This document shows, in pieces, positions 45,901 through 57,718 of a DNA stretch of 64,000 nt (positions are counted from its first letter, which is position 1; every line of letters starts with the position of its first letter). The stretch is from assembly GCA_037367405.1 (NCBI GenBank), contig JAZKJV010008273.1, forward strand, positions 372,001 through 436,000, given 5' to 3'. The stretch is from Ottelia alismoides. Lineage: Eukaryota > Streptophyta > Magnoliopsida > Alismatales > Hydrocharitaceae. The translations under genes and the position numbers were made by a program. The notes below the pieces were generated by a model. It saw nothing but the letters and a program-made list of their open reading frames with translations, searched no databases and was not told the DNA's origin.

Positions 45901-46946
45901 CTTGCGGATAATTGCACGGACCCCGGACTTCTATCATATTTACACACGTAACCCCACAGTTTCTAGAATAATCACATACATACCCCTAGCCGTATATAAA
46001 CCCTATAATATACTATAATACAAATAAAAATACAAAATATAAAATACAAAAATATAATAAAATTTCCAAAAATACCCTATACTATACTATATATAGTATT
46101 AAATCATATTTTGCAAAATAAAAATATTTTCCAACATTTAACAAATCATTAAAAATATCTAAAAAATAACAAACTTTTAAAAATCATAAAAATAGAAAAC
46201 AAATTTAAAAATCCTATAAAAATTAGGTATAAAATATTTTACCACATTTTACATTTTAAATAAAAAACAAAATAAAAAATAAATAATTAAATAAATAAAA
46301 AATAGAAAATTCATAAAAGCTTGTAAAAATCATAACTAAATAAATAAAAATCACACAAAAATGCACAATATATCATTTTAAACATAATTTCATTTATTGT
46401 CCAGTAAAACAAAAAAAAATATTTTCCAATTGTTTTCTATTTTACAAATAAAAAATAAATATATGTTTTCTATAAAAAAACTATTTTTAGTCTTAAAAAT
46501 AAACCAAAATCTTTAAAATTCTTAAAAATTCTCAAATATCATAAAAATAGAAAACTTTAAAAATGACAATATAAAAAAATAAAATAAAAATTCAATAAAA
46601 ATTACAAAACAATCTATAAAATAATAAAAAATACAAAATACTTAAAATTCATAAAAACAATATAAAATTCATAAAAAATAAATATAAATCCAGAAAAATC
46701 TCTAAAAATAAAACGAAAATTAAAAAACTCTTAAAACCACAATCATCTACCATTTAACCCTAGTTTCCAACAGTTTACATCCCTATGATCGACACTCCCG
46801 TACTTGACACTATACACATCTTGTTTTGGAGTATAAATAATAACATAAAAAATAACTAAAAATTAATCTTTTCTGGTTAAATTTGACCGGTCACCATAAT
46901 GACAGCCATTTATCTTTTTAGACGACTCGATTGGTCATGTTTTTCA
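42962..46946 (+). repeat. Athila-A 5' LTR (3985 bp)
   Basis: It starts with TGATGAATT, CAC, GATTCATCG, a form of the shared start palindrome, and ends TTTTTCA two bases before the primer site. It includes a block shared with the other Athila LTRs (ACTCACTTTTAAA at about 43519 and TTTGGGCCCCTTT at about 43604), a CT-rich tract (44100-44800) and an AT-rich tail (46010-46740). A 45-base block at 43876-43920 is identical in the 3' LTR (60638-60682). TATATAAA at about 45993 is a possible TATA box, but its late position makes this uncertain. Confidence 0.9.
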
Positions 46947-46948
46947 GA

Positions 46949-46966
46949 TGACACTGTTGCCGGGGA
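46949..46966 (+). other. Athila-A primer-binding site, tRNA-Asp type
   Basis: TGACACTGTTGCCGGGGA, differing by three bases from TGGCGCCGTTGCCGGGGA, the complement of plant tRNA-Asp. Athila elements are known to use this primer. Confidence 0.88.
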
Positions 46967-48160
46967 GGTAGCACTAGGGTATTCCATAGACCCAAGGTGT
47001 AGGGTTTACTTTTTGTCATTTGATTTTCTAACCTCATGACTTTTTGTTTCTGATTTGTGTCGCATAAGTTGAACCACGTGAGACAAAACCACAAAGTCGA
47101 TTTTTTGTATTTTCTTTTAATAAAAAATATAAACATTATCCGTAGGAAGGGGCCCCTTCTAGGCATCCTGACTTGTACTTCCCTCCCTTCTTCTCGAGGT
47201 CTTTTTCACCAAGTGTTGTACACCTAGGGGAGCAGGGCACCCAACACGGTTTTTTTGCATCATGATTTTTCTTGATGGTTTTCTGCTTTTTGAAGATAGG
47301 TGCTTGTTAGGATTTCTCAATTTTCCCCTCTCTATGCAACCGTATCTAGATGCTTGCTTAGGTCGTCTAACCTAGTTGTTTGTGTACTTAGGATAAAACA
47401 AAAAGATAAAACACGTTAGACTGGTAAATATATCCGACTCTATAACAAAACGTAACAGACTCCACTTGTTTTGAGAGAGCAATCCCCAGCGAAAGAATTA
47501 CAGGTATTCTATAGATCTATGAGTGGGAGACACCCTTAAGGTAGAGCCGGAGTCTAGATTTCTTTCGGGACACTATCAAGTTCATACATTTAATCACTTG
47601 CTCTCAATGGGGACTCTCGAGTAACCAGAAACAGTCCGAGTTATTTTAGTAGAGTGGGAGGTTTATAGGAAACCGCAATAGCATGGTCCTCAAGTAACAC
47701 AGGTAGTCGAAAATAGTCCGTACTTACTCCCTTACTAGCTGAGAACATGTGATTTCTTGTAAGGACTCGTGACAGTCTTCTAGGGAAGCTTTGAGCACCT
47801 ATAAGCAATTTCTAATATGTGAGAAGTCTTGTTTGCTAAACAACCCTAAAACTGACAAGATAAACGATCGAACTTTTATGTTCATCACCAGGGTTGTGTT
47901 GGTGAACTAGGGGTTTGCTTTGCATTTTCTTGTGGTCCGAGTCTAGTCTTTCTGAAACCTTAATCAACAAGATGATGGGTAGGCGATCGCTTCGTCGACT
48001 CTGACTGATCCACTCTCTCGTGTACCTGCTCATCCATCTAAATCGGTTCGGGATGTCTCTCTTCCCAAACAAAAATATAATCTAGTTGCTACTACCAGGC
48101 GTGACTCTAACCCTGGAAAATCTTCACTGATTTCTTCTTCTAATTCTCCCTCATCATCAT
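46967..48160 (+). other. Athila-A 5' leader
   Basis: No gag homology yet. Two related phrases, 'tctcgagtaacc...agtccgagttatttta' (47615-47650) and 'cctcaagtaaca...agtccgtacttact' (47690-47735), are a degenerate direct repeat. The leader is interrupted at 48160 by the solo LTR and continues at 51169. Confidence 0.55.
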
Positions 48161-51100
48161 TGACGAGTCGCTAAATACGATATTTAATTCGGTCACGTTG
48201 TAGCACATGTACTTAGCGATTCAGTCAGAACCGAGAGAAGATCTCTGTGAAGAGTGTCTCGGCTTAATTTATACCCCGGGCAAGTCCGGGGTCGAATACA
48301 GGGAGGCAAAGGAACAACTTGGGTTTTATTTGAAAATAAAGATCTAGATTTCCAAGTGGTACTTTTTTAGATTTTTTTAATGCAAGAACAAATGCAAATG
48401 CAAATGCGGGTGAATTATGACACTTAGAAAACACACAACAAGGCCAAATTAATTTTAATATCAAATTAGTCCAATTCAGCCAAATTATATTTTTCCTAGA
48501 ATCTTAATCCAGTGATGAATGCAAAACACATTTTTTTGAATTTTAGGGGTTAGAATGCAACAAATAAAAATGCACACTTTTTATGGGTTTTTTTGCAATT
48601 TATCACACAAACAGTAAAAAAAATGAAAAAAAATACTGAAATGAAAACATGATACAAGGAGACTACAGTAGTATTTTTGGAATTTTTTGACAAGTTATGA
48701 ATTTTTTATGATTTTTTAGTGAAATCAGAGTGACAGTGAGTAAATAATTCTTAATTAATCCACAATGTCAAATTAATTAGAGTGCGAATTATCTCAGAAA
48801 GGTATTTTTATGTGACATACAGGAGACTTGAAATTTCGCAAAAAGGATATACATGGATTTAATTAAAAATCAAATACTAAAAACACTCTATAATTTATTC
48901 AAGCATAATGACATCTTCATTTTAGATGAAATTTGGATAGTAAGTTCATCACATATCAAGGCATCATGTATAATTTTTGTGGAATTTTTAGAGCAACCGT
49001 TTGTGAGATATAAATTTAAGAGTCTAGATTGGGTAAAATATACAGAATTTCAGTTAACCATTTTTAATCAATTACCCATGACTCACAAAAATACAAATAA
49101 ATAGTCAAAATGTAGATAATTAGTTGCTCAACATGAACACATTTTTCATTGAATAAAAGGATGCCAAACAGGTATCCAAATTGCTAGTCAAACACAGGGG
49201 TCGTTGTGCAAAAAGAGAAACTAGAATTATAATGCAAATATATACAAGAACTTGTTTGTAATATTAGAAACTATACAACAAAACTATGTAATTTTTACAA
49301 AATAAAAAAATGAAAATGAAAGGAAAGTGGACCTTTCTTCTTCACAGGTTCTCGGTGGGATGAAGAACCCAACGGGGGAGAGGGTTGGCGGCGGCGGTGC
49401 AGCTGCGCGCGGCCGCGAGGGGACAACACTCACCGCGCGCAGGTCACCAGCGTGGAGGAGGTGGAGGTGGTACCGCGGCGTCGGGTCTGGAGGAGTGCGT
49501 GGTGGCTGCGGAGAGGCGCGGGCTGGAGGTGACGGCGGCGTCGGGTTTGGAGGCCGGTGGCACGGCGGCGGAGGCCGCGCTGTGAAGGTAGCGGCGGAGG
49601 CGGGGCGAAGCCGCTGCCGGTGGCGGTGGAGGGCCACCGACGTGGTGGCCATGGAGAGTGGAGGCGGGCGGCGGCGGTAGGAACTCTCCCCCACCGTTGC
49701 TGCGTTATTTTTTTTGTTTTCTTTTCTTTTTTTTGTTTTTTTTCTGCTGTGATTAAAACTTTTTTTGTTTAATTTTTTTTTTATTTTTTAAATTTTGATT
49801 AGACAGAGAATACAAATAAAATGACAATGAAGGGGGAAAAATAATGTGGTGATAATAAACTAAACAAATGGGGAAAGATGATGGTGTGATGGTGGTGGTG
49901 GAAGGATGGAAAAAAATTACAAAGTTAAAAATAAAGACAAGATGAACTAAAATTACCTACGATGAACGCGGATGCCTATGGAGTGCTCACGAGAGCACTG
50001 TCTTCGCTCAAATCGTCGGCGTACGATGAGCTCGAGCAACGCGCGGTTGCGGTTGCGATGTTGGCCAAAAAGCCAACGGATCTCACCGGAGAGAGGGCCG
50101 TCGTCGCTCGACTGCGGTTGCGTCGCTGTCACCGATTCAACTCTGGGAATTAGACTCTCCTCACATAAAGATGGATCAAAGGCAAATTGAGGAGGATGGA
50201 ATGTATATAAAGAGATGGAAAAAATGGAAGTTAGAATTAAGATGGAGTGGGATGGAGGTTAATAAAATGGTGGAGTTGAATTAGAAGTTAGAAAAACGGT
50301 GGGGTTGAATGGAGGTTGGTGGTAGAATGAGTTGAATGGTAGTTATTGCAGAGAATGTATAATAAATAAATAAATGAAATAAAGTTTGCTACTTTAATTA
50401 CAATAGAATAAAAAAGAAGAAAATAAATAGTGGAGAATTTACAAGGGAAGACAAACAACATATACACAATTTTTTTTACTTTTCTAATATGTATTTTTTT
50501 TTGTCTTTTTAATAAGAGATATTTACAACGGAAAAATACAATAAAATACTACAATTAAAATACAACACAATCATGGTATTTTTGCATTTTTAGTAATTAT
50601 AAAAGATAAAACAAAAAATGAAGAAGGAATGAATATATACATAATATACAATGTACATCTAGGTCCCCAAACCCAACTTTTGCAAATGAGCTCCGATTTT
50701 AATGAAACCACTTCCGTTGGATAGATAATTTTCTAACTTGAACTTTAAAAGTGAGTTTGGTGAATTTGGAGTTCATACAGAGCGGGAATTTAGGTTGGAA
50801 GTTGGTCTTTACGGCTTTTCCCCATTGGGATCTAGGAGCATTTATTTGAGGCAAATTTTGTTTTGTATTTTTGTATTTTTATATACATTGATATGAACAA
50901 GTTGGAGAAAGAATTAGCCAAAAAGGAGTTGAAATGAATTTATTAAAAATATATGAAGTTTTGGGCTATTTACATGTGAGAAACTCCCTTGATTTTTGCA
51001 GCTTTTTATGTGTAATTTATTTTGTACAATCTAATCTACAATAATTAATGAGTTTTATTTACAAGAGTCGTTTTGTTAATTTATTGATTTTATGGACATT

Positions 51101-51168
51101 TTTTCGGGATTTTACTCGGGGATTTTGCTAAGATCAAGATATTGAGATGATGAATCGTGGATTCATCA
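48161..51168 (-). repeat. Solo LTR of a third Athila-type family, with target duplication ATCAT
   Basis: On the plus strand it runs from TGACGAGTCG to the palindrome TGATGAATC, GTG, GATTCATCA. It is flanked by ATCAT at 48156-48160 and 51169-51173. A single LTR with intact target duplication is the product of recombination between the LTRs of a full element. It shares with Athila-B LTRs 'gaatacagggaggca' (48294; cf. 26095), the block ending 'gagctccgattttaatgaaa' (50688-50707), and a GC island (49330-49680). It lies on the minus strand by comparison with Athila-B. Confidence 0.92.
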
Positions 51169-51173
51169 ATCAT

Positions 51174-51520
51174 CTCAAGAAAACCTTCAGTAGTTACATG
51201 TTGATCTGGTAGAGCCTTATCTAGACTCTTCTTCTTTTCCATAAGACATGGTTGGAAAAGGATTGCAGACTACCTCAGTTATGATAGATCGGGCTGCAAT
51301 AAATAATAGTCTAATTGCATCCCTCAAGACAATGCAGAATTAGATCTGGAAGAAGGTAGGATGAAGGATGATTACAGAGACGAGCTGACTCAGCTGAGAG
51401 CACATAGAGATTGTCCGGATGCTGATAACCCAGGAGCTAAGGATCATGAGCAACTTGATGGAGCAGAGAGACCACTGCTTGGTCCGAACAGAACTGATGC
51501 AACAACTCTATAACCCTGGA
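51174..51520 (+). other. Athila-A leader/gag N-terminal region after the solo LTR
   Basis: This continues the element after the insertion. No recognisable gag core yet; stops in all frames. Probably the decayed N-terminal part of gag. Confidence 0.45.
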
Positions 51521-53055
51521 ACTACTACCACTCATCGATGGATCCGTCTCCCAGTTATTCACGGAAACTTTGAGCTCTGGCCTTAGACAATCCAACTGTT
51601 GCCCAAGTTTCACAGGCATTCTACTGAGGAGTCACATCTGCACCTCCAAGAATTTAAGCTCATTTGCAGTATGGTGCACAATGCACACGTCAACGAGGAT
51701 ACAATCAAATTGATCGCCTTTCCTTTCCCCTCATAGTTCGAGTATCCTACTGGCTGAAACACTTAGGGAGATATATTTCGACGTGGTAGCAGCTAGAAAC
51801 TATCTATCTAAACAAGTACTACCCATTGGGTTGAACAAATGCTACCAGAGCCATGATAAGTAATTTTACCATGATTGGGAACGAGCAGTTCCACAAGGCA
51901 TGGAACAGATTTAGAGAGCTCATTGATCGGTGACCCCGTCATGAAATTTCAAAGCCACTCTTGTACAGAGTTTCTTCAATGGGATGACATCAGAGTTACA
52001 GGGACTGATGAATGCTTCTTGTAGTGGATCATATTTTTCGATGCATGAGAACCAGGTTTGGGCCATTTATGAGAAATTGGCAGATAACTACACCATGATG
52101 TCCCAAACTCGAGTCTATAATCAGACGAAGACACCTACATATCACCAACACTCCCGGGTGGTACAATCGAAGGGGCTCATGCTCCTGTTGTCTTTACACC
52201 AATTGAATCCTCATCAGCTGATATAGGGTTAGTTGTCAGAAGTTGGATCGTATGGAAATTATAAAGAAGAAGTGTTAGAACTTAGACAAACTCGATAAGA
52301 TCGACGAGCTTGAGAGATACCTTAGTGATCTAAAGACACAGATTATGTGACTTTAAGAGATACAAGCAGATTCTTATAATTCTTATAGATCACAAGCTAA
52401 TTCAGGATGCTGAGACCGATGCATACTTCTACATCCTCTAGTTTAGCACGTCTACCATGTGCTTCTGAGTTGACTCACCAGACTTCAGCTTACTCACAGC
52501 ACCAGCAAACATCCTCATCTGACACTCAGATGGTGGTGTATCAAAGAGATCAACCATTGGCATCGATGCCTCCAGTTTACTCGGAGATGCCTAAGTCATT
52601 GACCAATGTCAATGGCGCAACAACCAGAGATCCGTCACGATCATCTTGGTTTTCATTGGTCTTTAAGAGGTGCCTCTTCCCAACATCCACCTCATGGACA
52701 GATGGGGCAGACCAGAGAACAACAGCAGCATTCCGTTCCTCACCAGTGCTAGCAACCTCAGTGGGGGCAGGGTTCTTATTCTTCTCAGTATCAATCGAAT
52801 TATCCTCCACAGCAGCAGTCAACTCAACAATAGCCTCAGTACCATCGAGGCGTCTCATTTGAGTCTCATGGTCCTTTACATGACAACCTAGCATTAGAAT
52901 ATCTCGTTAACCTGACTACCGACCAACAGGTCTCTATGAATTAGTTCAGAACCCATGTCATGGATTTAGTTAAAGGGAAGTCCGACTTGCCTTCTTAGAT
53001 AGAGCCTAATACTAAAAATTTTAGGAGGAAGTCAGAGCAGGCAAACTTGACTTAG
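51521..53055 (+). pseudogene. Athila-A gag
   Basis: Gag builds the particle and binds the RNA. Broken frames show FELWP.TIQLLPKFH (about 51570-51615), then EESHLHLQEFKLICSMV and HVNEDTIKLIAFPF (about 51630-51725), the start of the Retrotrans_gag domain as in Athila proteins. The rest of the core is scrambled but includes the FRELIDR-like stretch near 51910. A Gln/Pro-rich region (HPPHGQMGQTREQQQHSVPHQ and YPPQQQ, 52690-52830) and ALEYLVNLTTDQQVSMN (about 52890-52940) match the Athila gag tail. At least ten stops interrupt it. Confidence 0.85.
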
Positions 53056-53829
53056 CCCACCCTCTAGTCACATGTATTTTCATACGATTGTCTTTTATGT
53101 GATGACGTTGATTTCATTTCTCTTAGGAGAGGTAGGATGTCAGTAGGCAGAGACTCAATTAGGCTCGATGAGAATATATTTGAGGATACAAGCGAGCCTG
53201 TTGAGGATGTTGATGGCGGTGCCAAAGCCACCTTTCCCTTTGATGATATAGATGGTGGTGCAGAAGCCACCAAGTCTGAAGAGCAGCCAGAGCAGAACAC
53301 TGATACAACTACTTTACCTTTCTTCTTGTATAGTGATGATGAGAGAAAATCACAAAAAATACAAAGATAAGAACTTGAAGGAGAAATAAAAAGATCGTTG
53401 ATCAATCTCTATTTTTGTCTGATGATTCGTAAAATGCAAGTCCCTTTTTTGCAAAAAACATTTCCTTTTTTTCTGATCCTCCTATTGTACAAACTAATCA
53501 GGAGGAAGTACATGTTCCTTTTTCCCAAAGCACTCTGCTTAGGAAAAGGCCATAAAAATAAAACACCAAAAAGATTCAAATGAATGATATGACGAAAGAG
53601 ATGATCGACAAGTTCACGATTCAACTCACTCTTTCAGAAGCCTTGGCACACATCCCTCTTCTGTAGAATAGTTTCAAAGAGCGAACCACTGTTCGAAGAA
53701 AGAAAGGTAGCGCAACCAATGTGCAGAAATTCACGTGCTGACCAAGGAAACATGCCATGCAATTCAGAACCGACTGCCAGCCAAGAGATCAGACACGGGA
53801 GCACCGTATGTCATATGTGATATCCGCGA
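53056..53829 (+). pseudogene. Athila-A region between gag and protease
   Basis: An acidic 77-codon frame (53137-53370) contains a two-fold repeat, DVDGGAKAT and DIDGGAEAT. The remainder has only short frames. It is in the place of the gag-protease linker. No domain is recognised. Confidence 0.45.
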
Positions 53830-54200
53830 TTAGACTTTTGATCGTACTCGATTAGATAATGAATCTTCGATTAATCTCATTCCTTCTTCCTTACTTGACA
53901 AGTTCGAGTTTGGACCTCTTTGACTAAGCCGAACGGTCTTACAGTTTTCTAATAGATCGGTCAAGAGGCATAAGGGTTTAATCAAAGGCGTTATTATCAC
54001 CATTCAGGGTTTGCAATTCTCCGTTGACTTCTTCATGTTGGATATGGCGGTCCCTGCATGCGTGATCGATACCCCGATCATATTAGGATGACCTTTCCTG
54101 GTGACAGCAAAGGCTGTTTCCGACTATGGTACCGGGAAGGTGCAATTTCACGTCCGGGGCAAAAGTGTACATATAGAGACGATCCATGACTAGCAATCTA
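53830..54200 (+). pseudogene. Athila-A retropepsin-like protease
   Basis: The frame reads RLDNESSINLIPSSLLDKFEF (53852 on), then RSVKRHKGLIKGVIITIQGLQ, SVDFFMLDM and VIDTPIILG (about 54062-54090). These are the strands of a plant gypsy aspartic protease, closely related to the Athila-B segment at 32.0-32.36 kb. The Gly expected after the catalytic Asp is replaced (DNESS), and a stop follows near 54090. Confidence 0.8.
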
Positions 54201-54773
54201 GATCAGCTGAATCAGAGCTAACATCTGATGACGAACCTGGAAGACATCAGGATTGTGATTTTAATCAAACAAATGATGAGGTTGTTTGGGTCGAAACTAG
54301 TACCCAATCATTCACCTCACATTTAGTAGAAGCCGAGATTCAAATATCAGATGATGGGAGGTTAGAGAACACAGTCCTGGAATCGAATAGTGAAAATCTT
54401 GATGGAGACGATTCTAAAACCTTTTCAGATCATTCCTATGTTCATAATCCCTCCGAGTCCGAAGTGGATAATCATAGCTGTCAATTACCCTTAGATCAAT
54501 CAGATTCCAAAGATGTTGATTGGAAGTATTTCGCTGAATGCCTATCACTTCAGACTTCACCTACAGAGCCTACAACCAGCCTGGAGACTGAATCAGATCA
54601 GAATATCCACCGATCTCCAAATTTTTCTGAGTCAGAGCAGGCTGAGCTTAAGCAGACCTGCCTATTAGCCTATACCCAATCCCTAGTCAGACCAGCTCTT
54701 CCTGTTCCTTCTCCCCCAACCTCAAACTGTTACTCAAAGTATGAAATACTAATTCCTCACTGGATATCCTAAA
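54201..54773 (+). pseudogene. Athila-A protease-RT linker
   Basis: Acidic Ser/Glu/Asp-rich text (SESELTSDDEPG, then FSESEQAELKQTCLLAYTQ), with frames kept open for over 100 codons from 54464 to 54769. No enzymatic motif. It is the spacer between protease and RT, comparable in position and composition with part of the 286-codon ORF of Athila-B. Confidence 0.6.
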
Positions 54774-55725
54774 ATGTTTTTGGTCAACATCACTTCTGAT
54801 CTGACTGAAGAACAAGAATCTCGTGAGATTCTTGAAAAGAACCATAAGGCAATCGGGTGGTCAATAGTTGATCTCCATAGAATCAGTCCGGCTTTGTACT
54901 CTCACCATATTTTTCTTGAGGATGATGCCAATCCATCTCGTGAGTTTCAGTGCGGTCTGAACTCGAATCTTGAAGAGGCGATTATGAAGGAAATATTCAA
55001 GTGGTGGAGTGTTGATTTTATCTATCCCATCTCCGACTCTAAATGGGTTAGCTCGTTACATGTGGTACCCAAGAAGATAGGTATCACTACAATGATAAAT
55101 AAGTATGGAGAGGAGATCGCTACCTGAGTACCGACTTCTTGACGCGTCTGTGTGGACTATAGATGTTTGAGTCAGGCGACCAAGAAGGATCATTTCCTGC
55201 TACCGTTCATTGATCAGATCATCGAACAGTTAGCTGGGAAGAGCCACTATTGCTTTCTCGATGGGTACTCGGCATACAATCAAGTGGTCATTGCTCCTGA
55301 AGACCAAGAAAAGACGACATTCACTTGTCCATTCGGAATGTATGCTTTCAAATGGATTCCCTTTGGACTATGTAATGCTCTGGCTACATTTCAGAGGTGC
55401 ATGCTTTCTATCTTTGCGGACATGATGAGAGATATCTTGGTGGTCTTCATGGATGATTTTTCGGTCTATGACGATGATCTTGATTCCTACCTTTCTAGCC
55501 TAGACCACATGCTTCAAAGGTGCATGGAGGTTAACCTTGTTCTTTCTTTGGAGAAGAATCATTTTATGATGACTTAGGGGACGATCCTTGATCACATCAT
55601 CTCTAACAAGGGCATGGAGGTAGACCCAGTCAAGGTGGATATCATAAAGAAACTCAATCGACCATACAACCTGAAGCAGTTACGGTTTTTCCTCGAGCAT
55701 GTCAGTTTCTACCAACATTTCATAT
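54774..55725 (+). pseudogene. Athila-A reverse transcriptase
   Basis: The RT copies element RNA to DNA. It shows EILEKNHKAIGWSIVDLHRIS (the conserved entry), MKEIFKWWSVDFIYPISDSKW, VSSLHVVPKK (54774-55125), then, after a stop, VCVDYRCLSQATKKDHFLLPF, IDQIIEQLAGKSHYCFLDGYS, FTCPFGMYAFKWIPFGLCNA and ILVVFMDDFSVYDDD, the FMDD catalytic motif of Athila-type RTs (about 55437-55480). A connection part, KLNRPYNLKQLRFFLEH, follows at about 55650-55700. Stops near 55125, 55576 and 55725 disable it. Motif order and wording place it in the Athila lineage. Confidence 0.93.
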
Positions 55726-55789
55726 GAGACTTCAGCAAAATTGCCCGACTGTTATCTGATCTTCTCGTGTAAGATACCGAGTTTATTAT

Positions 55790-56380
55790 TAACGATAAGT
55801 TTATTTCGGCTTTTGAGACTCTCAAGAATATGGTTGTATAAGCTCCTATCCTTTATCCACCCGATTGGTCTCTCCCATTCAAGATCATGACGGATGCCTC
55901 CGATTTTGCCATTGGGGATATGTTGGGATAGAGGGATGGTCTTCCGTATGCCATACACTACGCTAGCAAGATTTATGATTCCGCCTAGCAGAATTACATG
56001 GTTACAGATAAAGAGATGCTAGCCGTAGTATTTGCCTTAGATAAATTCAGATACCATATCTTAGGATCCAAGATTACCATCTTTACTGACCACACCGCTA
56101 TCAAGTACTTAATGGACAAGAAGGATTCGAAGCCGCGTTTGACCAAATGGATCCTTCTACTCCAGGAATTCGATATTGTGACCAAGGATAAGCATGGAGT
56201 CAAGAATGTGGTAGCGGATCACCTCTCCCGGTTAGAAACACCAGAGACTTCTGAGTTTGATGCACCTATTACCCAGACCTTCCCCAATGAGGAGATTCTT
56301 GCTATTGCCTCACTGCCATGGTATGCCGACATTGTGAACTTTCTTGTTGCTAAAAAAATTCCACAAAGTTGGTCAATATA
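55790..56380 (+). pseudogene. Athila-A RNase H and tether
   Basis: RNase H degrades the RNA strand of the hybrid. APILYPPDWSLPFKIMTDASDFAIG (55841-55915) contains the first catalytic Asp in the TDASD motif. YMVTDKEMLAVVFALDKFRYH (about 55996-56057) has the catalytic Glu of the KEMLA motif. ITIFTDHTAIKYLMDKKDSKPR (56077 on) carries the third acidic residue, and KNVVADHLSRLE (56203 on) the last. The second half is open for 127 codons. Stops at about 55841, 55930 and 55988 interrupt the first half. Confidence 0.92.
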
Positions 56381-57596
56381 GAGACTTTCCTCGTGAAATC
56401 CAAGTCTTACCATTGGAAGGATCCGATCCTTTATCATGAAGGAGAGGATTCCGTCTGGCGTCGGTATATTCCTTAGGAGGAATACCAAGGTGTCCTCTTG
56501 TATTGCCATAGATTAGAAGCTGGAGGTACCATTCAGGGAAGAGGACATCACATAAGGTGCTCCAATCCGGCCTTTGGTGGCCTACATTTCTTGCGGATGC
56601 CCATGCATTCGTAAAGAGATGTACTGACTGTCAGAAAATGGGCACTTGTGGACATAGAGACATGATGCCGATGCAACCGATTCACTTCTATGAAGTGTTT
56701 GACGCATGGGGTATCGACTCTATGATCCCATTTCTAAAAATTCAGGGGTTCGAGTATATTCTTCCAGCTGTGGATTATGTAAGTCATTGGGTAGAGGCTA
56801 TTCATGCCTGAGGTGTTGATGCGAACATGGTTTGCAAATTTCTGAGAAAGTATATCATTAAGAGTTTGGGGTCCCTCGAGTTCTGATATCAGACGAGGGT
56901 AGTCACTTCATCAATGACAAGGTAAGGTCACTTGCTAATGAGTTCGGCATAGATCATCGGGTTGCTACTCTGTATCATCCTCATACGAATGGTCAAGCCG
57001 AGTTCTCGAATAGGGAGATCAAGATGATTTTGCAGAAAATTGTTCGTCCAGATCGAAAGTATTGTTCGTAGCTTTTGGACTTGGTTCTTTGGTCCTATAG
57101 AACATCCTTTAAGATTCCATTGCATGCATCTCCCTTTCGACTCGTTTATGGCAAGCCATGCCACTTACATGTCGAGATCAAGCATCGAACTTTGTGGGCA
57201 GTGAAAGAAGTGATCTTTGGTTTAGATGATGCGGGAGATCAGAGGCAGACTGAATTAGTAGCCCTGGAAGAATTATGAGATAAAGTCGTCACGATTAGCC
57301 TACATTATAAAGAGCGGATGAAAGAGTGGTATGATTCCCACGTCAGCCACAAGCAGTTTGAGCCTAAGGACAAAGTCGGGCTATTCGATGCGAGGTTGAA
57401 ATTATTTCCAGAGAAACTTCAAAGCAAGTGGAAAGGCCCATATCTTATGCGAAAGGTGTACGATAAATGTGGTATCGATATATCTGAGTTGTCGTCTGAT
57501 TCCACCTTTCAAGTTAATGGTCAGCGGTTGAAACCTTTTTTCGATCATGAACTGCAGACTATTGAAGTTGCCCCTATCTATTTTTGTATGAGATGA
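56381..57596 (+). pseudogene. Athila-A integrase
   Basis: Integrase joins the new DNA to the chromosome. CTDCQKMGTC is the right half of the zinc-binding HHCC module (about 56622). FDAWGIDSMIPF (about 56698) holds the first catalytic Asp. After stops and a frameshift, [12 protein letters not shown] (about 56877) holds the second, and [16 protein letters not shown] (about 56980-57025) the Glu, so all three catalytic acids are still present. The C-terminal part LWSYRTSFKIPLHASPFRLVY, GKPCHLHVEIKHRTLWAVK (57087-57215) and FPEKLQSKWKGPYLMRKV with FQVNGQRLKPF (57408-57540) is typical Athila wording. At least four stops. Confidence 0.93.
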
Positions 57597-57718
57597 TATA
57601 TTCATTCTTACACTATGCATCTCATATATGACTTCTCAGATCACTTTATATATACTTTTTATCCCATTATTTCTTCCTTCTGTTTATCTTACATCCTTAG
57701 GTTTCATCTGGAATTTTT

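Noticed and set aside
49284..49694. 136-codon Pro/Ala-rich ORF and opposite Gly/Arg-rich frames
   Set aside because: They lie in the GC island of the solo LTR and show low-complexity translation on both strands.
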